Counted from the first letter of the stretch, positions 27,310 through 36,622 are shown. The stretch is 64,000 bases of DNA from Prevotella intermedia ATCC 25611 = DSM 20706 (GCF_001953955.1 NZ_CP019300.1:558001-622000); one strand, 5' to 3'. Made by a program: numbers and translations. The notes: a model not told the origin generated them from the letters alone.

Positions 27310-28188
27310 ATGATATTATCAATGACGGGCTACGGTAAAGCTGTCGTAACCTACAAAGAAAAGAAAATAAGCGTAGAGGTAAAGTCGCTAAACAGCAAGA
27401 ATCTTGACCTTTCAACCCGCATTGCCCCTCTGTATAGAGAGAAGGAAATGGAAATAAGGCAGACCATTGCCAAGCGTCTGGAGCGTGGAAAGGTGGATTT
27501 CTCGTTGTGGATAGAGAAAGATGCAGCGTTGGACGCAACGCCCATCAATGCGAAACTCGTAGAGAACTACTATCGCCAGATAAAGAACATAGCGGCACAA
27601 ACGGGTATTCCCGAACCTGCCGACTGGTTTTCTACGTTGCTGCGTATGCCCGACGTTACAACGAAAACCGAAATAGAGGTGCTCGACGAGGCAGAGTGGG
27701 AGGCAGCAAAGAAAGCCATCAGCGAAGCCATAGAGAACTTGGTGGACTTCCGCAAGCAGGAAGGTGCTGCGCTCGAACGCAAATTCCACGAGAAAATTGA
27801 TAATATAGAAGCCCTTCTGAAGAGCATAGAACCTTACGAAGAAAGCCGTGTACCGAAGATAAAAGAGAAAATCATAGAAGGCTTGGAACAAGTGGCAAAG
27901 GTGGATTACGATAAGAACCGCTTGGAGCAAGAACTGATTTACTATATCGAGAAACTTGATATAAGCGAGGAACGACAGCGTCTGACCAACCATCTGAGCT
28001 ACTTCCGTGAAACAATGGCGGAAGAAGGGCACGGCGTGGGCAAAAAGCTCGGTTTCATCGCACAAGAGATGGGACGCGAGATAAACACGACAGGTTCTAA
28101 AAGCAATCAAGCCGAGATGCAAAACATCGTGGTGAAGATGAAAGACGAGCTGGAACAGATAAAAGAACAAGTGCTGAACGCACTGTAA
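27310..28188 (+). CDS. yicC: YicC-family endoribonuclease
   Basis: The 292-aa protein has the YicC N-terminus (M-I-L-S-M-T-G-Y-G-K-A with V-E-V-K-S-L-N-S-K-N near residues 25-34) and the DUF1732 C-terminus (G-K-K-L-G-F-I-A-Q-E-M-G-R-E-I-N-T-T-G-S-K near 245-265). Members are endoribonucleases that act in small-RNA and mRNA decay in E. coli. It heads a three-gene unit with gmk and nadD, an order common in many bacteria. Acidic residues in the conserved C-terminal block are the likely catalytic site. Confidence 0.92.
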   Translation: MILSMTGYGKAVVTYKEKKISVEVKSLNSKNLDLSTRIAPLYREKEMEIRQTIAKRLERGKVDFSLWIEKDAALDATPINAKLVENYYRQIKNIAAQTGIPEPADWFSTLLRMPDVTTKTEIEVLDEAEWEAAKKAISEAIENLVDFRKQEGAALERKFHEKIDNIEALLKSIEPYEESRVPKIKEKIIEGLEQVAKVDYDKNRLEQELIYYIEKLDISEERQRLTNHLSYFRETMAEEGHGVGKKLGFIAQEMGREINTTGSKSNQAEMQNIVVKMKDELEQIKEQVLNAL

Positions 28189-28199
28189 AGAAACAGCAG

Positions 28200-28772
28200 A
28201 TGCAAGGAAAACTCATAATATTTTCGGCACCGTCGGGGGCTGGTAAAAGTACCATTGTGCAGTGGCTGATGAACGAACACCCTGAACTGAAGTTGGCATT
28301 TTCTATCAGTTGCACCACACGTGCGCCACGTGGCACGGAGCAAGATGGGGTGGAATACATCTTTTTAAGTCCCGAAGCGTTTAAAAAGAGAATAGAAGAC
28401 AACGAATTTTTGGAGTACGAGGAAGTTTATACCGACCGTTTCTACGGCACATTGAAGAGTCAGGTAGAGGCTCAGGCTGACAAGGGACAAAACGTTATCT
28501 TCGATGTCGATGTGAAAGGTGGTTGCAATATAAAGCAGTTTTACGGCGAAAAGGCACTCAGCTTGTTTGTTCAGCCTCCTTCTATCGCCGAACTTCGCCG
28601 CCGTTTGGAAGGCAGACAGACCGATTCGGCTGATGCCATAGAAAGCAGAATAGCCAAGGCGGAATACGAGCTTACATTTGCCGATAAATTCGACCATATT
28701 ATCGTGAACGACGATTTGGCAAAGGCAAAGGAGGAAGCCTACAACATTATAAAGCAATTCGTAGAAGCATAA
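28200..28772 (+). CDS. gmk: Guanylate kinase Gmk
   Basis: Guanylate kinase phosphorylates GMP to GDP with ATP. The 190-aa protein has the P-loop S-A-P-S-G-A-G-K-S-T at 9-18, the GMP-binding block S-C-T-T-R-A-P-R-G-T-E near 39-49 and Y-G-T-L near 81-84. It starts 11 nt after yicC and is followed by nadD after 7 nt, so the three genes are co-transcribed. Length and motifs are standard. Confidence 0.96.
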   Translation: MQGKLIIFSAPSGAGKSTIVQWLMNEHPELKLAFSISCTTRAPRGTEQDGVEYIFLSPEAFKKRIEDNEFLEYEEVYTDRFYGTLKSQVEAQADKGQNVIFDVDVKGGCNIKQFYGEKALSLFVQPPSIAELRRRLEGRQTDSADAIESRIAKAEYELTFADKFDHIIVNDDLAKAKEEAYNIIKQFVEA

Positions 28773-28779
28773 GGTTGCA

Positions 28780-29361
28780 ATGAAGGTTGGAATATACGGC
28801 GGTTCGTTCAATCCTATCCACAACGGACACATAAAACTGGCAGAAATCTTTCTGCAAGAAGCCTGTTTAGATGAGGTTTGGTTTATGGTTTCGCCACAAA
28901 ATCCATTTAAAATAAACGACAAACTACTCGACGATACGTTGCGTTTGCAGTTGGTTAGGAAAGCATTGAACGGCAAAAAGGGTATGGTAGCCTGCGACTA
29001 TGAGTTTCGTTTGCCGAAGCCTTCTTATACTTGGGACACGTTGCAGCGACTTTCTGCCGACTTTCCAACCTACGAGTTTGTACTTCTGATAGGGGGCGAC
29101 AATTGGCAGGCGTTCGACAAATGGTATCACGCAGAAGATATTTTAGCCAACTATCGTGTTGCCGTTTATCCGAGAAAGAGCGATGAAACCGTAGAAAAAT
29201 GCAATACGTTGCCGTCCGACAATGTTACATTGTTGAACATTCCGCTTATCAATATAAGCAGCACAGATATACGGTTGCGCATAAAAAACGGGCACACAAT
29301 CAAAGGATTGGTGCCCGAATGTATTGAAAAAGATGTGGAGAAATATTATAATGGAAAATAA
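28780..29361 (+). CDS. nadD: Nicotinate-nucleotide adenylyltransferase NadD
   Basis: NadD adenylates nicotinate mononucleotide to deamido-NAD+. The 193-aa protein has the nucleotidyltransferase signature G-G-S-F-N-P-I-H-N-G-H at 7-17 and the C-terminal I-S-S-T-D-I-R block near residues 163-169. It is the third gene of the yicC-gmk-nadD unit. A small hairpin at about 29366-29390 follows, but its T-run faces the minus strand, so I do not call it a terminator for this unit. Confidence 0.94.
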   Translation: MKVGIYGGSFNPIHNGHIKLAEIFLQEACLDEVWFMVSPQNPFKINDKLLDDTLRLQLVRKALNGKKGMVACDYEFRLPKPSYTWDTLQRLSADFPTYEFVLLIGGDNWQAFDKWYHAEDILANYRVAVYPRKSDETVEKCNTLPSDNVTLLNIPLINISSTDIRLRIKNGHTIKGLVPECIEKDVEKYYNGK

Positions 29362-29427
29362 AAAACTTATCCAAAGATAGGATAAGTTGAACGAATAAGT
29401 GCGTTTTTGTGCGAAAATAACGGTAGA

Positions 29428-30867
29428 ATGGCAGAGCAAACATTAAAGGAGAAAACAGCAAAAGGACTGTTTTGGGGAGCATTGAACAACGGTACAATGC
29501 AAATTCTGAACGTGCCCATTGGCATCTTGCTGGCTCGTTTGCTTTCTAATTCCGACTATGGCTTGATGGGAATGCTTGCTGTTTTCACAGCCGTAGCAGG
29601 GGCATTGCAGGAGAGTGGCTTTACTTCTGCAATTGCAAACCTTGAGAATCCCACCGACAACGACTATAATTCTGTGTTTTGGTTCAGCACGATAGTAAGC
29701 TGGTGCTCTTATATTGTGCTCTTCTTTAGTGCTCCGCTCATTGCCGATTTCTTTCATCACCCAGAACTCATAGACCTTTCTCGCTTTCTATTTGTTTCCT
29801 TGCTGTTTTCTGCAATCGGCACTGCGCCGACGGCATATCTGTTTAAGAACATTATGGTAAAGAAAACAACCATCTTGCGTGTATCGTCTTTGGTTGTTTC
29901 GGGCATTGTCGGTATCGTGTTGGCATTGCGAGGCTATGGCTATTGGAGTTTGGCTTGGCAACAGGTGTTGTATATAACACTGACAAGTTTGGGACGCTTT
30001 TTCCTTATTCCGTGGCGTCCATCGCTGAAGATAGACTTTGCTCCCGTGCGCCGTATGTTCTCTTTCAGCTATAAAATATTGGTTACGACGGTGGTAAACG
30101 TTGTCGGTCAGAACCTGCTGACGTTCATTTTCGGACGCCTTTATACGGCAAACGCTGTTGGAAACTTCTCGCAGGCGTTCAAATGGGACACAATGGCGAG
30201 CACAATGGTGTCGGGAACCACCTCGCAAGTGGCGCAACCGATACTGGTAGAAGTGAAAGCTGAACGCGAAAGGCAAGTCCTTGTATTCCGAAAAATGCTC
30301 CGTTTCACCGCTTTTTTGGCTTTTCCAGCAATGTTTGGCTTAGGTATGGTGGCGTACGAGTTTATCATTGTGTTCATTGCCGATAAGTGGGTAGATAGTG
30401 TTCCGCTGCTTCGCATACTTTGTATCAGTGGTGCTTTCCTGCCTTTCTATACGTTGTATCAGAACTTAATGATAAGTCGTGGCAAGTCAGATGTATATTT
30501 GTGGGTAACTACTTCGCTTATTGCGGTTCAGTTGTTGCTTGTTTTGTTGTGCCATAGCAAGGGTATGGCGTTTATGGTGAGTGCTTATACGGTGCCTACG
30601 GTGCTTTGGTTGTTTGTTTGGCAATACTTTGCACATCGCGAAATATCCCTTCGTCTGTGGGACGTATTGCTCGATATAGTGCCTTATATGCTTGTTTCGG
30701 CTGCTATTATGGTTGCGGTTTATATGGCTACGGGCAGCATTCACAACCTTATTGTGCTTTTGTTGGCGCGAATAGGCTTGGCTGTTGTGGCTTATTTCAT
30801 CGTTATGAAGCTGTTAGGGTCTAAAATGCTCGATGAGTGTATAGGCTATTTGCGTCGCAAGAAGTAA
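29428..30867 (+). CDS. Wzx/WzxC-like polysaccharide flippase
   Basis: From ATG 29428 the protein is 479 aa; an upstream TTG would add seven residues. It has 12-14 hydrophobic segments and the MOP-superfamily N-terminus G-L-F-W-G-A-L-N-N-G-T near residues 12-22. It also has L-L-S-N-S-D-Y-G-L-M-G-M near 40-51, as in WzxC/teichuronic-type lipid-linked oligosaccharide flippases. It would move a lipid-linked glycan across the inner membrane. It follows nadD by 66 nt and may be read from that operon. The divergent envelope genes at 31-40 kb are plausible functional partners. Confidence 0.87.
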   Translation: MAEQTLKEKTAKGLFWGALNNGTMQILNVPIGILLARLLSNSDYGLMGMLAVFTAVAGALQESGFTSAIANLENPTDNDYNSVFWFSTIVSWCSYIVLFFSAPLIADFFHHPELIDLSRFLFVSLLFSAIGTAPTAYLFKNIMVKKTTILRVSSLVVSGIVGIVLALRGYGYWSLAWQQVLYITLTSLGRFFLIPWRPSLKIDFAPVRRMFSFSYKILVTTVVNVVGQNLLTFIFGRLYTANAVGNFSQAFKWDTMASTMVSGTTSQVAQPILVEVKAERERQVLVFRKMLRFTAFLAFPAMFGLGMVAYEFIIVFIADKWVDSVPLLRILCISGAFLPFYTLYQNLMISRGKSDVYLWVTTSLIAVQLLLVLLCHSKGMAFMVSAYTVPTVLWLFVWQYFAHREISLRLWDVLLDIVPYMLVSAAIMVAVYMATGSIHNLIVLLLARIGLAVVAYFIVMKLLGSKMLDECIGYLRRKK

Positions 30868-30934
30868 AAGTAAAGGTTGGACTTTATAGTGTTTAATGCG
30901 TGTGTTTCCTTATTTTATGCCTTGTTTATGCTTT

Positions 30935-31900
30935 TTATTTAGCGTACATATTTAACTGCATAATGGGGTAGAGGGCAGCTCGAACCAACCTGACAAATCC
31001 TTTTCCTTCGGTGTGGAACAAGTATTTATAGTTCTTTATGCAGTGGTATTGTAGTTTCATAAAAGGCAAAATACCGTTCTTTAATTCCAATTCAAGTATC
31101 TTTTTGGCTGCATTTGCTTCTTCGTTATCGGCATTCACATAGTTTAATAGTGATAACTTGGCTGCGAAAAGAGGGTGCACTTGTTTTCTCGTTTCGCTGA
31201 AATGGGTAATTCCCCACCTTAGTATGTGTAGGGCATTGCGCCACGATGGCAGGCTTTTGCTGTAATCGTTGTAGGTCGTTGCGGCTGTATGGCGACGGAA
31301 ATTGACAAGAATTTTATCGATGAATACGATGCTTTTGTGTGCAGATGCCGTTATGGAAAGGGCTGCATCGTACATAGAGTATTTGTAAATGGGGTGGTTT
31401 AATGGAGGCAGCATGTCTACAAGCTCACGGCGAAAGAGCAACGTGTGGCCGGGGAGACAAAGAAAACACATACGAATGGCGTGTATATTGCGTTTCCTTT
31501 GGTCGAAATAAGCAAACGAACCATCAGTAGAAAAAGGGCGGGAAAGCCCAGAACAGAGTAGGATTTCGCCGATACTGTTTATCTGATTCTCTATTTTATC
31601 TGTTTCCCAAATGTCGTCTTGGTCGGAAATAGCTATGTATTCGCCTGTTGCTCGCTGCATTGCTGAAAGGAAATTGCCATTTACTCCTTGTGCTGAATCG
31701 TTTTGAAAAACCTTTATCAAGCTATGTTTGCAAGCATATTCTTGAAGAATTTCTGTGGTTTCATCGGTAGAATGGTCGTCTTGAACGATGATTTCATGCA
31801 GTGGATACGTCTGGGCAAGTATAGAATCTAACTGCTCTTTGATGTATTTTGCACCATTGTAAGTACATAGGACGATAGAAACGCTTGCTTTCATAATCAT
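30935..31900 (-). CDS. Family 2 glycosyltransferase
   Basis: The 321-aa protein has S-I-V-L-C-T-Y-N-G-A near residues 8-17, I-V-Q-D-D-H-S-T-D-E-T near 38-48 and the metal-site block I-S-D-Q-D-D-I-W near 91-98, typical of rhamnosyl-type GT2 enzymes. Two ATGs at codons 1 and 3 are equally possible. It is the last gene of the leftward unit with the two paralogous membrane proteins, with a 7-nt gap to the gene before it. The acceptor is probably a surface glycan. Confidence 0.88.
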   Translation of the reverse strand: MIMKASVSIVLCTYNGAKYIKEQLDSILAQTYPLHEIIVQDDHSTDETTEILQEYACKHSLIKVFQNDSAQGVNGNFLSAMQRATGEYIAISDQDDIWETDKIENQINSIGEILLCSGLSRPFSTDGSFAYFDQRKRNIHAIRMCFLCLPGHTLLFRRELVDMLPPLNHPIYKYSMYDAALSITASAHKSIVFIDKILVNFRRHTAATTYNDYSKSLPSWRNALHILRWGITHFSETRKQVHPLFAAKLSLLNYVNADNEEANAAKKILELELKNGILPFMKLQYHCIKNYKYLFHTEGKGFVRLVRAALYPIMQLNMYAK

Positions 31901-31907
31901 TTAAAGT

Positions 31908-33344
31908 TTAGAAATACAGATACTGAACGAGCAGTGAAACATTATAAACAACGAGATATATTGCAAGTAGAACAAGAAGAATGCGTAGCGTTTGTCTTGT
32001 TCTGCCACAAGTATTGTGAACGAAAAATGCTATGGAAAGAGGAATGACGTAAATCCAATGTGCTGTCATAATATAGACTTCGTTGATGCCAAAGCCTAAT
32101 CCGATGTGCAATATTATATCCAAAGCGGCAAAAGAGAGGCATAGCCACAAGAATTTAACGTGGCGTCCGCACCATATTCCTACGATGAAAAGGAGGAATA
32201 TCAACGCTTCTACTACATAATTGGCTATCCAGTTGTAGGTAACAATTACAGGACGGGTTTTCATCACATCTTCCAAAGTGTGTTTTTGGTGTAATTGTAT
32301 GGATTCGCCAAATAGATTTTCTACGATTGTTTCTGTGCGGGAAGTAGATACATCGGTCCAGTTCAGGAAGCGTTTGTTGCTTACAGGCTTGCCCGAATGT
32401 GCCTTTTGAGGTTGCTTGGCTTCTGCTCTAAGCACTTCTTTGCGATGTGCTTTCCACATTTTTTGGAAGGCTTGCTCCTGCTTTGTGCTATCTTTAATGT
32501 GCGTAGTGTCCCTAAATGCCGCGAACATTGCCTTGCGTTCAGCTTTGATAGCGTTGCGTTTCTTTACCTTACTTGCCTTAACTTTATCTGCAATGAACTG
32601 TTCGTGCTGCCATTCGCCTATTGCAAAGATGGCTGCAGCAGGGAAAATGATAGCCAAAAAGATATTTTTTATAGTGAAAAATCGTTTGCCTCGTGTGAAA
32701 AGATTGGATAGAAAAACTTTTAAACCGTTATTCAATGAGATGCCAGCAGTTAGCAGAAACAATAGAATAGTCTGCCAAATGCTCATTTCTTTCTGTTCTT
32801 GCAGTTGTTTTCCTGCAATATACAGCGTTAGCAAAAGCATAAACAACGACAAAACAAAGTGGTCGGGGGCTATGCTCGATAATAAAATATGGGAAAAAGA
32901 ATAAAGGATAAAAGCAAGAATTGCTGAATCAAAGGAAGCAATTCCTATAATATGGCGTTGTATTCTCAACATAAGAACAAAGCCATAGGTAGAAAAGAAA
33001 ATTAAAGCAACTGCAACAATATAAACCGAAAAGTTTATTCCTGTTGCGTGAATGAGCAGTTGGTTTAATAATGAAAAAGGGTAATAGAAGAATGCCAGTA
33101 AAGGGTGACGGTTCACGTCGTAGGCCAACGACCAATCGGAAACAACCAAATAGGTAAGCGGATCGAAGCCTGAAAGATGGTAATTATCGACAAATAGCTT
33201 GTAGTAATTGCTTGATGGCTTCGTGAATAATGGCACATATTTCGCTATGGCAAGTGTTTGCAAAAGTAATTGCCATACGAAGAATAAGCCAACAGGTAGG
33301 CGTTCTTCTCTTTTAATGGTAAGAAAACCTACAATAGCGTTCAT
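31908..33344 (-). CDS. DUF6080-like polytopic membrane protein (paralog 2)
   Basis: The 478-aa protein has about ten hydrophobic segments and a lysine/alanine-rich cytoplasmic or periplasmic insert near residues 255-330. It is a paralog of the gene directly upstream. Shared landmarks are I-K-R-E-E-R-L-P versus V-K-K-E-E-R-L-L at the start, A-P-D-H-F-V versus V-P-D-H-F-I, L-F-T-R-G-K-R-F-F versus L-F-T-N-G-R-K-F-F, D-V-S-T-S-R-T-E-T versus D-I-S-T-S-R-T-E-T, and G-I-N-E-V-Y-I-M-T-A. Its ATG overlaps the upstream TGA by ATGA. The family resembles DUF6080; a GT-C-type transferase role is possible but unproven. Confidence 0.68.
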   Translation of the reverse strand: MNAIVGFLTIKREERLPVGLFFVWQLLLQTLAIAKYVPLFTKPSSNYYKLFVDNYHLSGFDPLTYLVVSDWSLAYDVNRHPLLAFFYYPFSLLNQLLIHATGINFSVYIVAVALIFFSTYGFVLMLRIQRHIIGIASFDSAILAFILYSFSHILLSSIAPDHFVLSLFMLLLTLYIAGKQLQEQKEMSIWQTILLFLLTAGISLNNGLKVFLSNLFTRGKRFFTIKNIFLAIIFPAAAIFAIGEWQHEQFIADKVKASKVKKRNAIKAERKAMFAAFRDTTHIKDSTKQEQAFQKMWKAHRKEVLRAEAKQPQKAHSGKPVSNKRFLNWTDVSTSRTETIVENLFGESIQLHQKHTLEDVMKTRPVIVTYNWIANYVVEALIFLLFIVGIWCGRHVKFLWLCLSFAALDIILHIGLGFGINEVYIMTAHWIYVIPLSIAFFVHNTCGRTRQTLRILLVLLAIYLVVYNVSLLVQYLYF

Positions 33345-34690
33345 GCAATAAGGTAATAAATGATTTGTCCGCCATTATAAACCCATAGCCAACTTGTCAA
33401 TAGAACCAGTGTGATGCGCAAGATAAAACGTGATTGGCGTGAAAGAATACGCAGCAAATAGCCGATGGAAATGGGAATTATGAAAGCCCAACCTGCTGTC
33501 ATGATATACACTTCATTAATTGCGAACCCCATAATGATGTGTAATGTGAAATCGCAGGCAAACCATAACAGAAGCATTTTCATGAATTTGTAACGCCACC
33601 CCGCCACTATTCCAATCAGAAACAGCAATACGATAAGTGCTTCGACAACATAATTGACAATCCAACTATACTTTACAAAGATAGGACGGTCCCACGAAAC
33701 GTCTTTTAAAAGATATTCTTGATGTAGCTGGATTGGCTCGCCGAAGAAGTTTTCAATCAGTGTTTCCGTGCGAGAAGTAGATATATCCATTAGCTTTCCT
33801 ATGCCTTCGCTGCTCGCTGCTTGTCCCGTATGAGCGTGTAGCCACGCATTTCGCTTCTTGGTATGGGCTTCAAACTTTCCCGGTTGTTTCTTTTTCTTGT
33901 TGCTTACAATCTTTTTGGTAACTTCTTCTTGCGGAACTTCTACTTGGTAGTACTGCATTTGCTGAATACCAAATAGCAAAGCCAATGGTAGAATGATGCC
34001 GATTGTAAGGTATTTAAAGCTGAAAAACTTCCTTCCATTCGTGAAAAGACCTGCCAAGATAGTCTTTCCTGCATTGGAAGCAGCCATTCCTGCGGTAAAG
34101 AATATCAAGAGAAAAGATTGCCATGCATTGATGAACTTACCTTGTTTTTGCCGTATTCCTGCAATGTAAAGGGTCATTGTAAGTAGCATAAGCGATATTA
34201 TAAAATGGTCGGGAACCATTGCTGGCACCAGGATATGCCCAAACGAGAATAGGAAAAGTGTGAGCAACGTGGCGTCTTTTCGTTGCAATTCAAGCACTTC
34301 ACGCAGAATACGATAGGTGAAGATAACAGAATAGAATGCTGAAAAGACAATGATTATCGCCATAAAGAATACTGCAAAGTTGATGCCTACAGCATTTATA
34401 AGCCAGTGATTCAGCCAATATAGCGGGTAAAGCAGCGTTAGAAACAGTGGGTGGCGAATGGTTTCGAAGTGGACGCGCATACAAGAGATGGTTATCCACG
34501 ACCAGTTGTCATAGCCAGACATACGGAAATTCTTGGTAAACAACGACCAAAAACCTCCGTGTGCCCCCATTGTATAGACGCCAAAGTGGCTACTTATGAG
34601 CAGTGCATTGAAAGCCAAGAAGACAAAAAGCATAGCAAATGCTAACAAACGTTCTTCTTTTTTTACTGCAAAAATACCAAGTACAGACAT
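33341..34690 (-). CDS. DUF6080-like polytopic membrane protein (paralog 1)
   Basis: The 449-aa protein has about ten hydrophobic segments with a basic insert near residues 250-290. It shares a set of conserved blocks with the following gene, including P-D-H-F-I near residue 160, S-T-S-R-T-E-T-L-I-E-N-F-F-G-E near 303-317 and A-I-N-E-V-Y-I-M-T-A-G-W near 395-406. It is the first gene of a three-gene unit ending in a GT2 gene. A full promoter lies at 34711-34741. The setting suggests a role in envelope glycan transfer, which is an inference from neighbours. Confidence 0.68.
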   Translation of the reverse strand: MSVLGIFAVKKEERLLAFAMLFVFLAFNALLISSHFGVYTMGAHGGFWSLFTKNFRMSGYDNWSWITISCMRVHFETIRHPLFLTLLYPLYWLNHWLINAVGINFAVFFMAIIIVFSAFYSVIFTYRILREVLELQRKDATLLTLFLFSFGHILVPAMVPDHFIISLMLLTMTLYIAGIRQKQGKFINAWQSFLLIFFTAGMAASNAGKTILAGLFTNGRKFFSFKYLTIGIILPLALLFGIQQMQYYQVEVPQEEVTKKIVSNKKKKQPGKFEAHTKKRNAWLHAHTGQAASSEGIGKLMDISTSRTETLIENFFGEPIQLHQEYLLKDVSWDRPIFVKYSWIVNYVVEALIVLLFLIGIVAGWRYKFMKMLLLWFACDFTLHIIMGFAINEVYIMTAGWAFIIPISIGYLLRILSRQSRFILRITLVLLTSWLWVYNGGQIIYYLIA

Positions 34691-34710
34691 TCTTCCTTAT
34701 TTAAAGTCTG

Positions 34711-34741
34711 CAAAGTTACACATTTATAATATATTTTCCAA
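34711..34741 (-). promoter_or_regulatory. Promoter of the paralog pair and GT2 unit
   Basis: On the minus strand TTG (complement of 34739-34741), 20 nt, then TAACTTTG (complement of 34711-34718). Confidence 0.72.
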
Positions 34742-34775
34742 GTATTGTTGGGTAACTCTTTAGTGTATAATGATA

Positions 34776-35738
34776 TTATTTCCGCTTTAGGAACAAACGC
34801 ACCAATATGAAGTTTATGGGAACACAGATACCAAAAACAGGTATCATTGCAATGTTTTTAGGCAACCCAAGCCAAAGGAAAAGGGTTAGAAAAATCGTTT
34901 GTAGTCCATAATTAATAATGTGTGCAAATGTAAAACCTGCTCCTTTTTTTGCTGTGGATTTAACTTTGAATGTGAATTTGGTTGAGGCGATATAGTTAAA
35001 GATGAAGCTCAGAAGATAGCCCACCGTGTTAGAAATTCGTGGTTCTATCCATTTTATCAATAAAAGATATATGCCATATTGGAGAGCAGTAGCTAAAACA
35101 CCCACTATGCCAAAACGAACGATTTCACCGTAATTTTCGTTCTTTCTCCCCCGAAAAGGCTTATAATAACTTTTATCCGCTTCTTTCAGTAAGTAGCGGT
35201 CGCCTTTACTGTCGCCAAAAGCTATCAACTCGTAAGCTTCTCTATATGGAAAGGCACTTTTCAGTCGTTTCATCTTTTCTTTTCCATAGCAGTTTTTTGT
35301 AAGGAATTGACCTGTTATGGTACCTAATCGAACGTCTATCTGTGTTCCTTCCACTCTGATTTTATCGCCAAATTCCTCAAAAAACGGTTTCACCCAGTTC
35401 TCTATGCTGGCGGTAATGATAATTACACTATCTCCCTCGTTCAATGCTTTGCGAACCGTTTTCAGTCCACTTTGCCGCATAATGCCTTGTTTTTCGTTTG
35501 CAAAATCTTTGCAAAGTCTGTTAAACTCGTCTATCTCCATTCCTTTGAAGAACCACGAGAACACACGTTGCTTAGCTTTCCAGTTCGGGTAAAGTCGTAG
35601 TTTCATCAATACAAGGATAGGTGAAAATAGGAAGAAGCCCCAGAAAGCTTTCCCAAATCCTTTGGAAAATTCGATGAACTCGACGAATGTATCCTTTTTC
35701 GTCAGTGTTCCGTCGAAGTCGAAGGCATATACTTTCAT
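34776..35738 (-). CDS. HAD phosphatase fused to GtrA-like membrane domain
   Basis: The 320-aa protein joins two families. Residues about 1-195 are a HAD IB phosphatase: D-F-D-G-T-L-T at 6-12, I-I-I-T-A-S near 106-111, a conserved lysine in N-C-Y-G-K-E-K, and G-D-S-K-G-D near 174-179. Residues about 205-318 are a GtrA/DPMS-like domain with four transmembrane segments. Its ATG lies 1 nt after the stop of the UbiA-like gene. In mycobacteria DPPR synthase works with a DPPR phosphatase and a GtrA-family protein, so this fusion may supply both later activities. That assignment is an inference; the domain calls are direct. Confidence 0.82.
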   Translation of the reverse strand: MKVYAFDFDGTLTKKDTFVEFIEFSKGFGKAFWGFFLFSPILVLMKLRLYPNWKAKQRVFSWFFKGMEIDEFNRLCKDFANEKQGIMRQSGLKTVRKALNEGDSVIIITASIENWVKPFFEEFGDKIRVEGTQIDVRLGTITGQFLTKNCYGKEKMKRLKSAFPYREAYELIAFGDSKGDRYLLKEADKSYYKPFRGRKNENYGEIVRFGIVGVLATALQYGIYLLLIKWIEPRISNTVGYLLSFIFNYIASTKFTFKVKSTAKKGAGFTFAHIINYGLQTIFLTLFLWLGLPKNIAMIPVFGICVPINFILVRLFLKRK

Positions 35739-35739
35739 A

Positions 35740-36618
35740 CTACAAGAAATATATTATAATGAGGAACGTAAGTCCAAAGCCCAATACAATGAACTGTATG
35801 AAACGGTCGTGGAGGATAACTTTCGTTGGGTCGCCGCTTTTCTTGTCCACCACGGCAATCTGTATATAGCGCAGCAGTCCCAAGAGAACGAAGACACTTG
35901 TTAAGTAAAGGTTCTCTGTATGGAAGTTCGCAATTGTTTCAGGGCTTACAGTGTACATAATGTAGCATACCAAAGTAACACTTGCCGTTATGGTAATGGC
36001 TTGATTAATGAACGTCAGATTGTAGCGAATGGTGTTCTTTCTTGGTGCTTCGCCTGTTTCGTTCATACGCAAGACATCGTCGCGGCGTTTGGCAAACGAG
36101 AGGAAAAGCATAAGCAGGAAGGTCATCAGCACAATCCATTTGCTCAGTCGTATGTCGGTTGCCATACCTCCTGCCTGAATGCGCAATACGAAACCAAACG
36201 CCACAATACAAACATCAATAATGGCGTGTTGCTTTAAATACAAACAGTAGGCAACGTTCAAAGCCCAATAAAAGCCGATGACTCCGCCCGTTTCTATGCG
36301 CTGTTGGGGTAGAAAAAGTAGCGAAACCATCGATAAAATCACCATTATGCTCATAATGGCATAACCTTGTGCGATGCTTATCTTGCCCGATGCCAAAGGA
36401 CGATTGCACTTTTTAGGGTGGCGACGGTCGTCGGCTACATCAACAATATCGTTCAGACAGTAGATAGAAGAAGCGATAAACGAGAATGCAATCATCGTGA
36501 TGCAACCTTCGTAGAGCGATTCTATGTTTCCCAAAGCCTTACCAAAGAAGATGGGAAACAGCACAACGAGATTCTTAATCCACTGATGCGGTCGTATTAA
36601 CCTGATAATTTCCTTCAT
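35740..36618 (-). CDS. Decaprenyl-phosphate phosphoribosyltransferase-like UbiA prenyltransferase
   Basis: The 292-aa polytopic protein has the DPPR-synthase pattern: R-P-H-Q-W-I-K-N-L near residues 9-17, N-D-I-V-D-V-A-D-D-R-R-H-P near 56-68 (the first aspartate motif), R-P-L-A-S-G, then I-D-V-C-I-V-A-F-G-F-V-L-R and F-A-K-R-R-D-D. Enzymes of this type join a polyprenyl phosphate to PRPP, giving 5-phosphoribosyl-phosphopolyprenol in the inner membrane. The directly coupled HAD-GtrA gene could dephosphorylate and translocate the product. A menaquinone-type UbiA is less likely given the RPxQWIKN block. Confidence 0.82.
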   Translation of the reverse strand: MKEIIRLIRPHQWIKNLVVLFPIFFGKALGNIESLYEGCITMIAFSFIASSIYCLNDIVDVADDRRHPKKCNRPLASGKISIAQGYAIMSIMVILSMVSLLFLPQQRIETGGVIGFYWALNVAYCLYLKQHAIIDVCIVAFGFVLRIQAGGMATDIRLSKWIVLMTFLLMLFLSFAKRRDDVLRMNETGEAPRKNTIRYNLTFINQAITITASVTLVCYIMYTVSPETIANFHTENLYLTSVFVLLGLLRYIQIAVVDKKSGDPTKVILHDRFIQFIVLGFGLTFLIIIYFL

Positions 36619-36622
36619 TTTC

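Noticed and set aside
29362..29392. Hairpin AACTTATCC...GGATAAGTT after nadD, considered as an operon terminator
   Set aside because: Its T-run faces the minus strand, where no gene ends, and the flippase gene follows on the plus strand within 40 nt.
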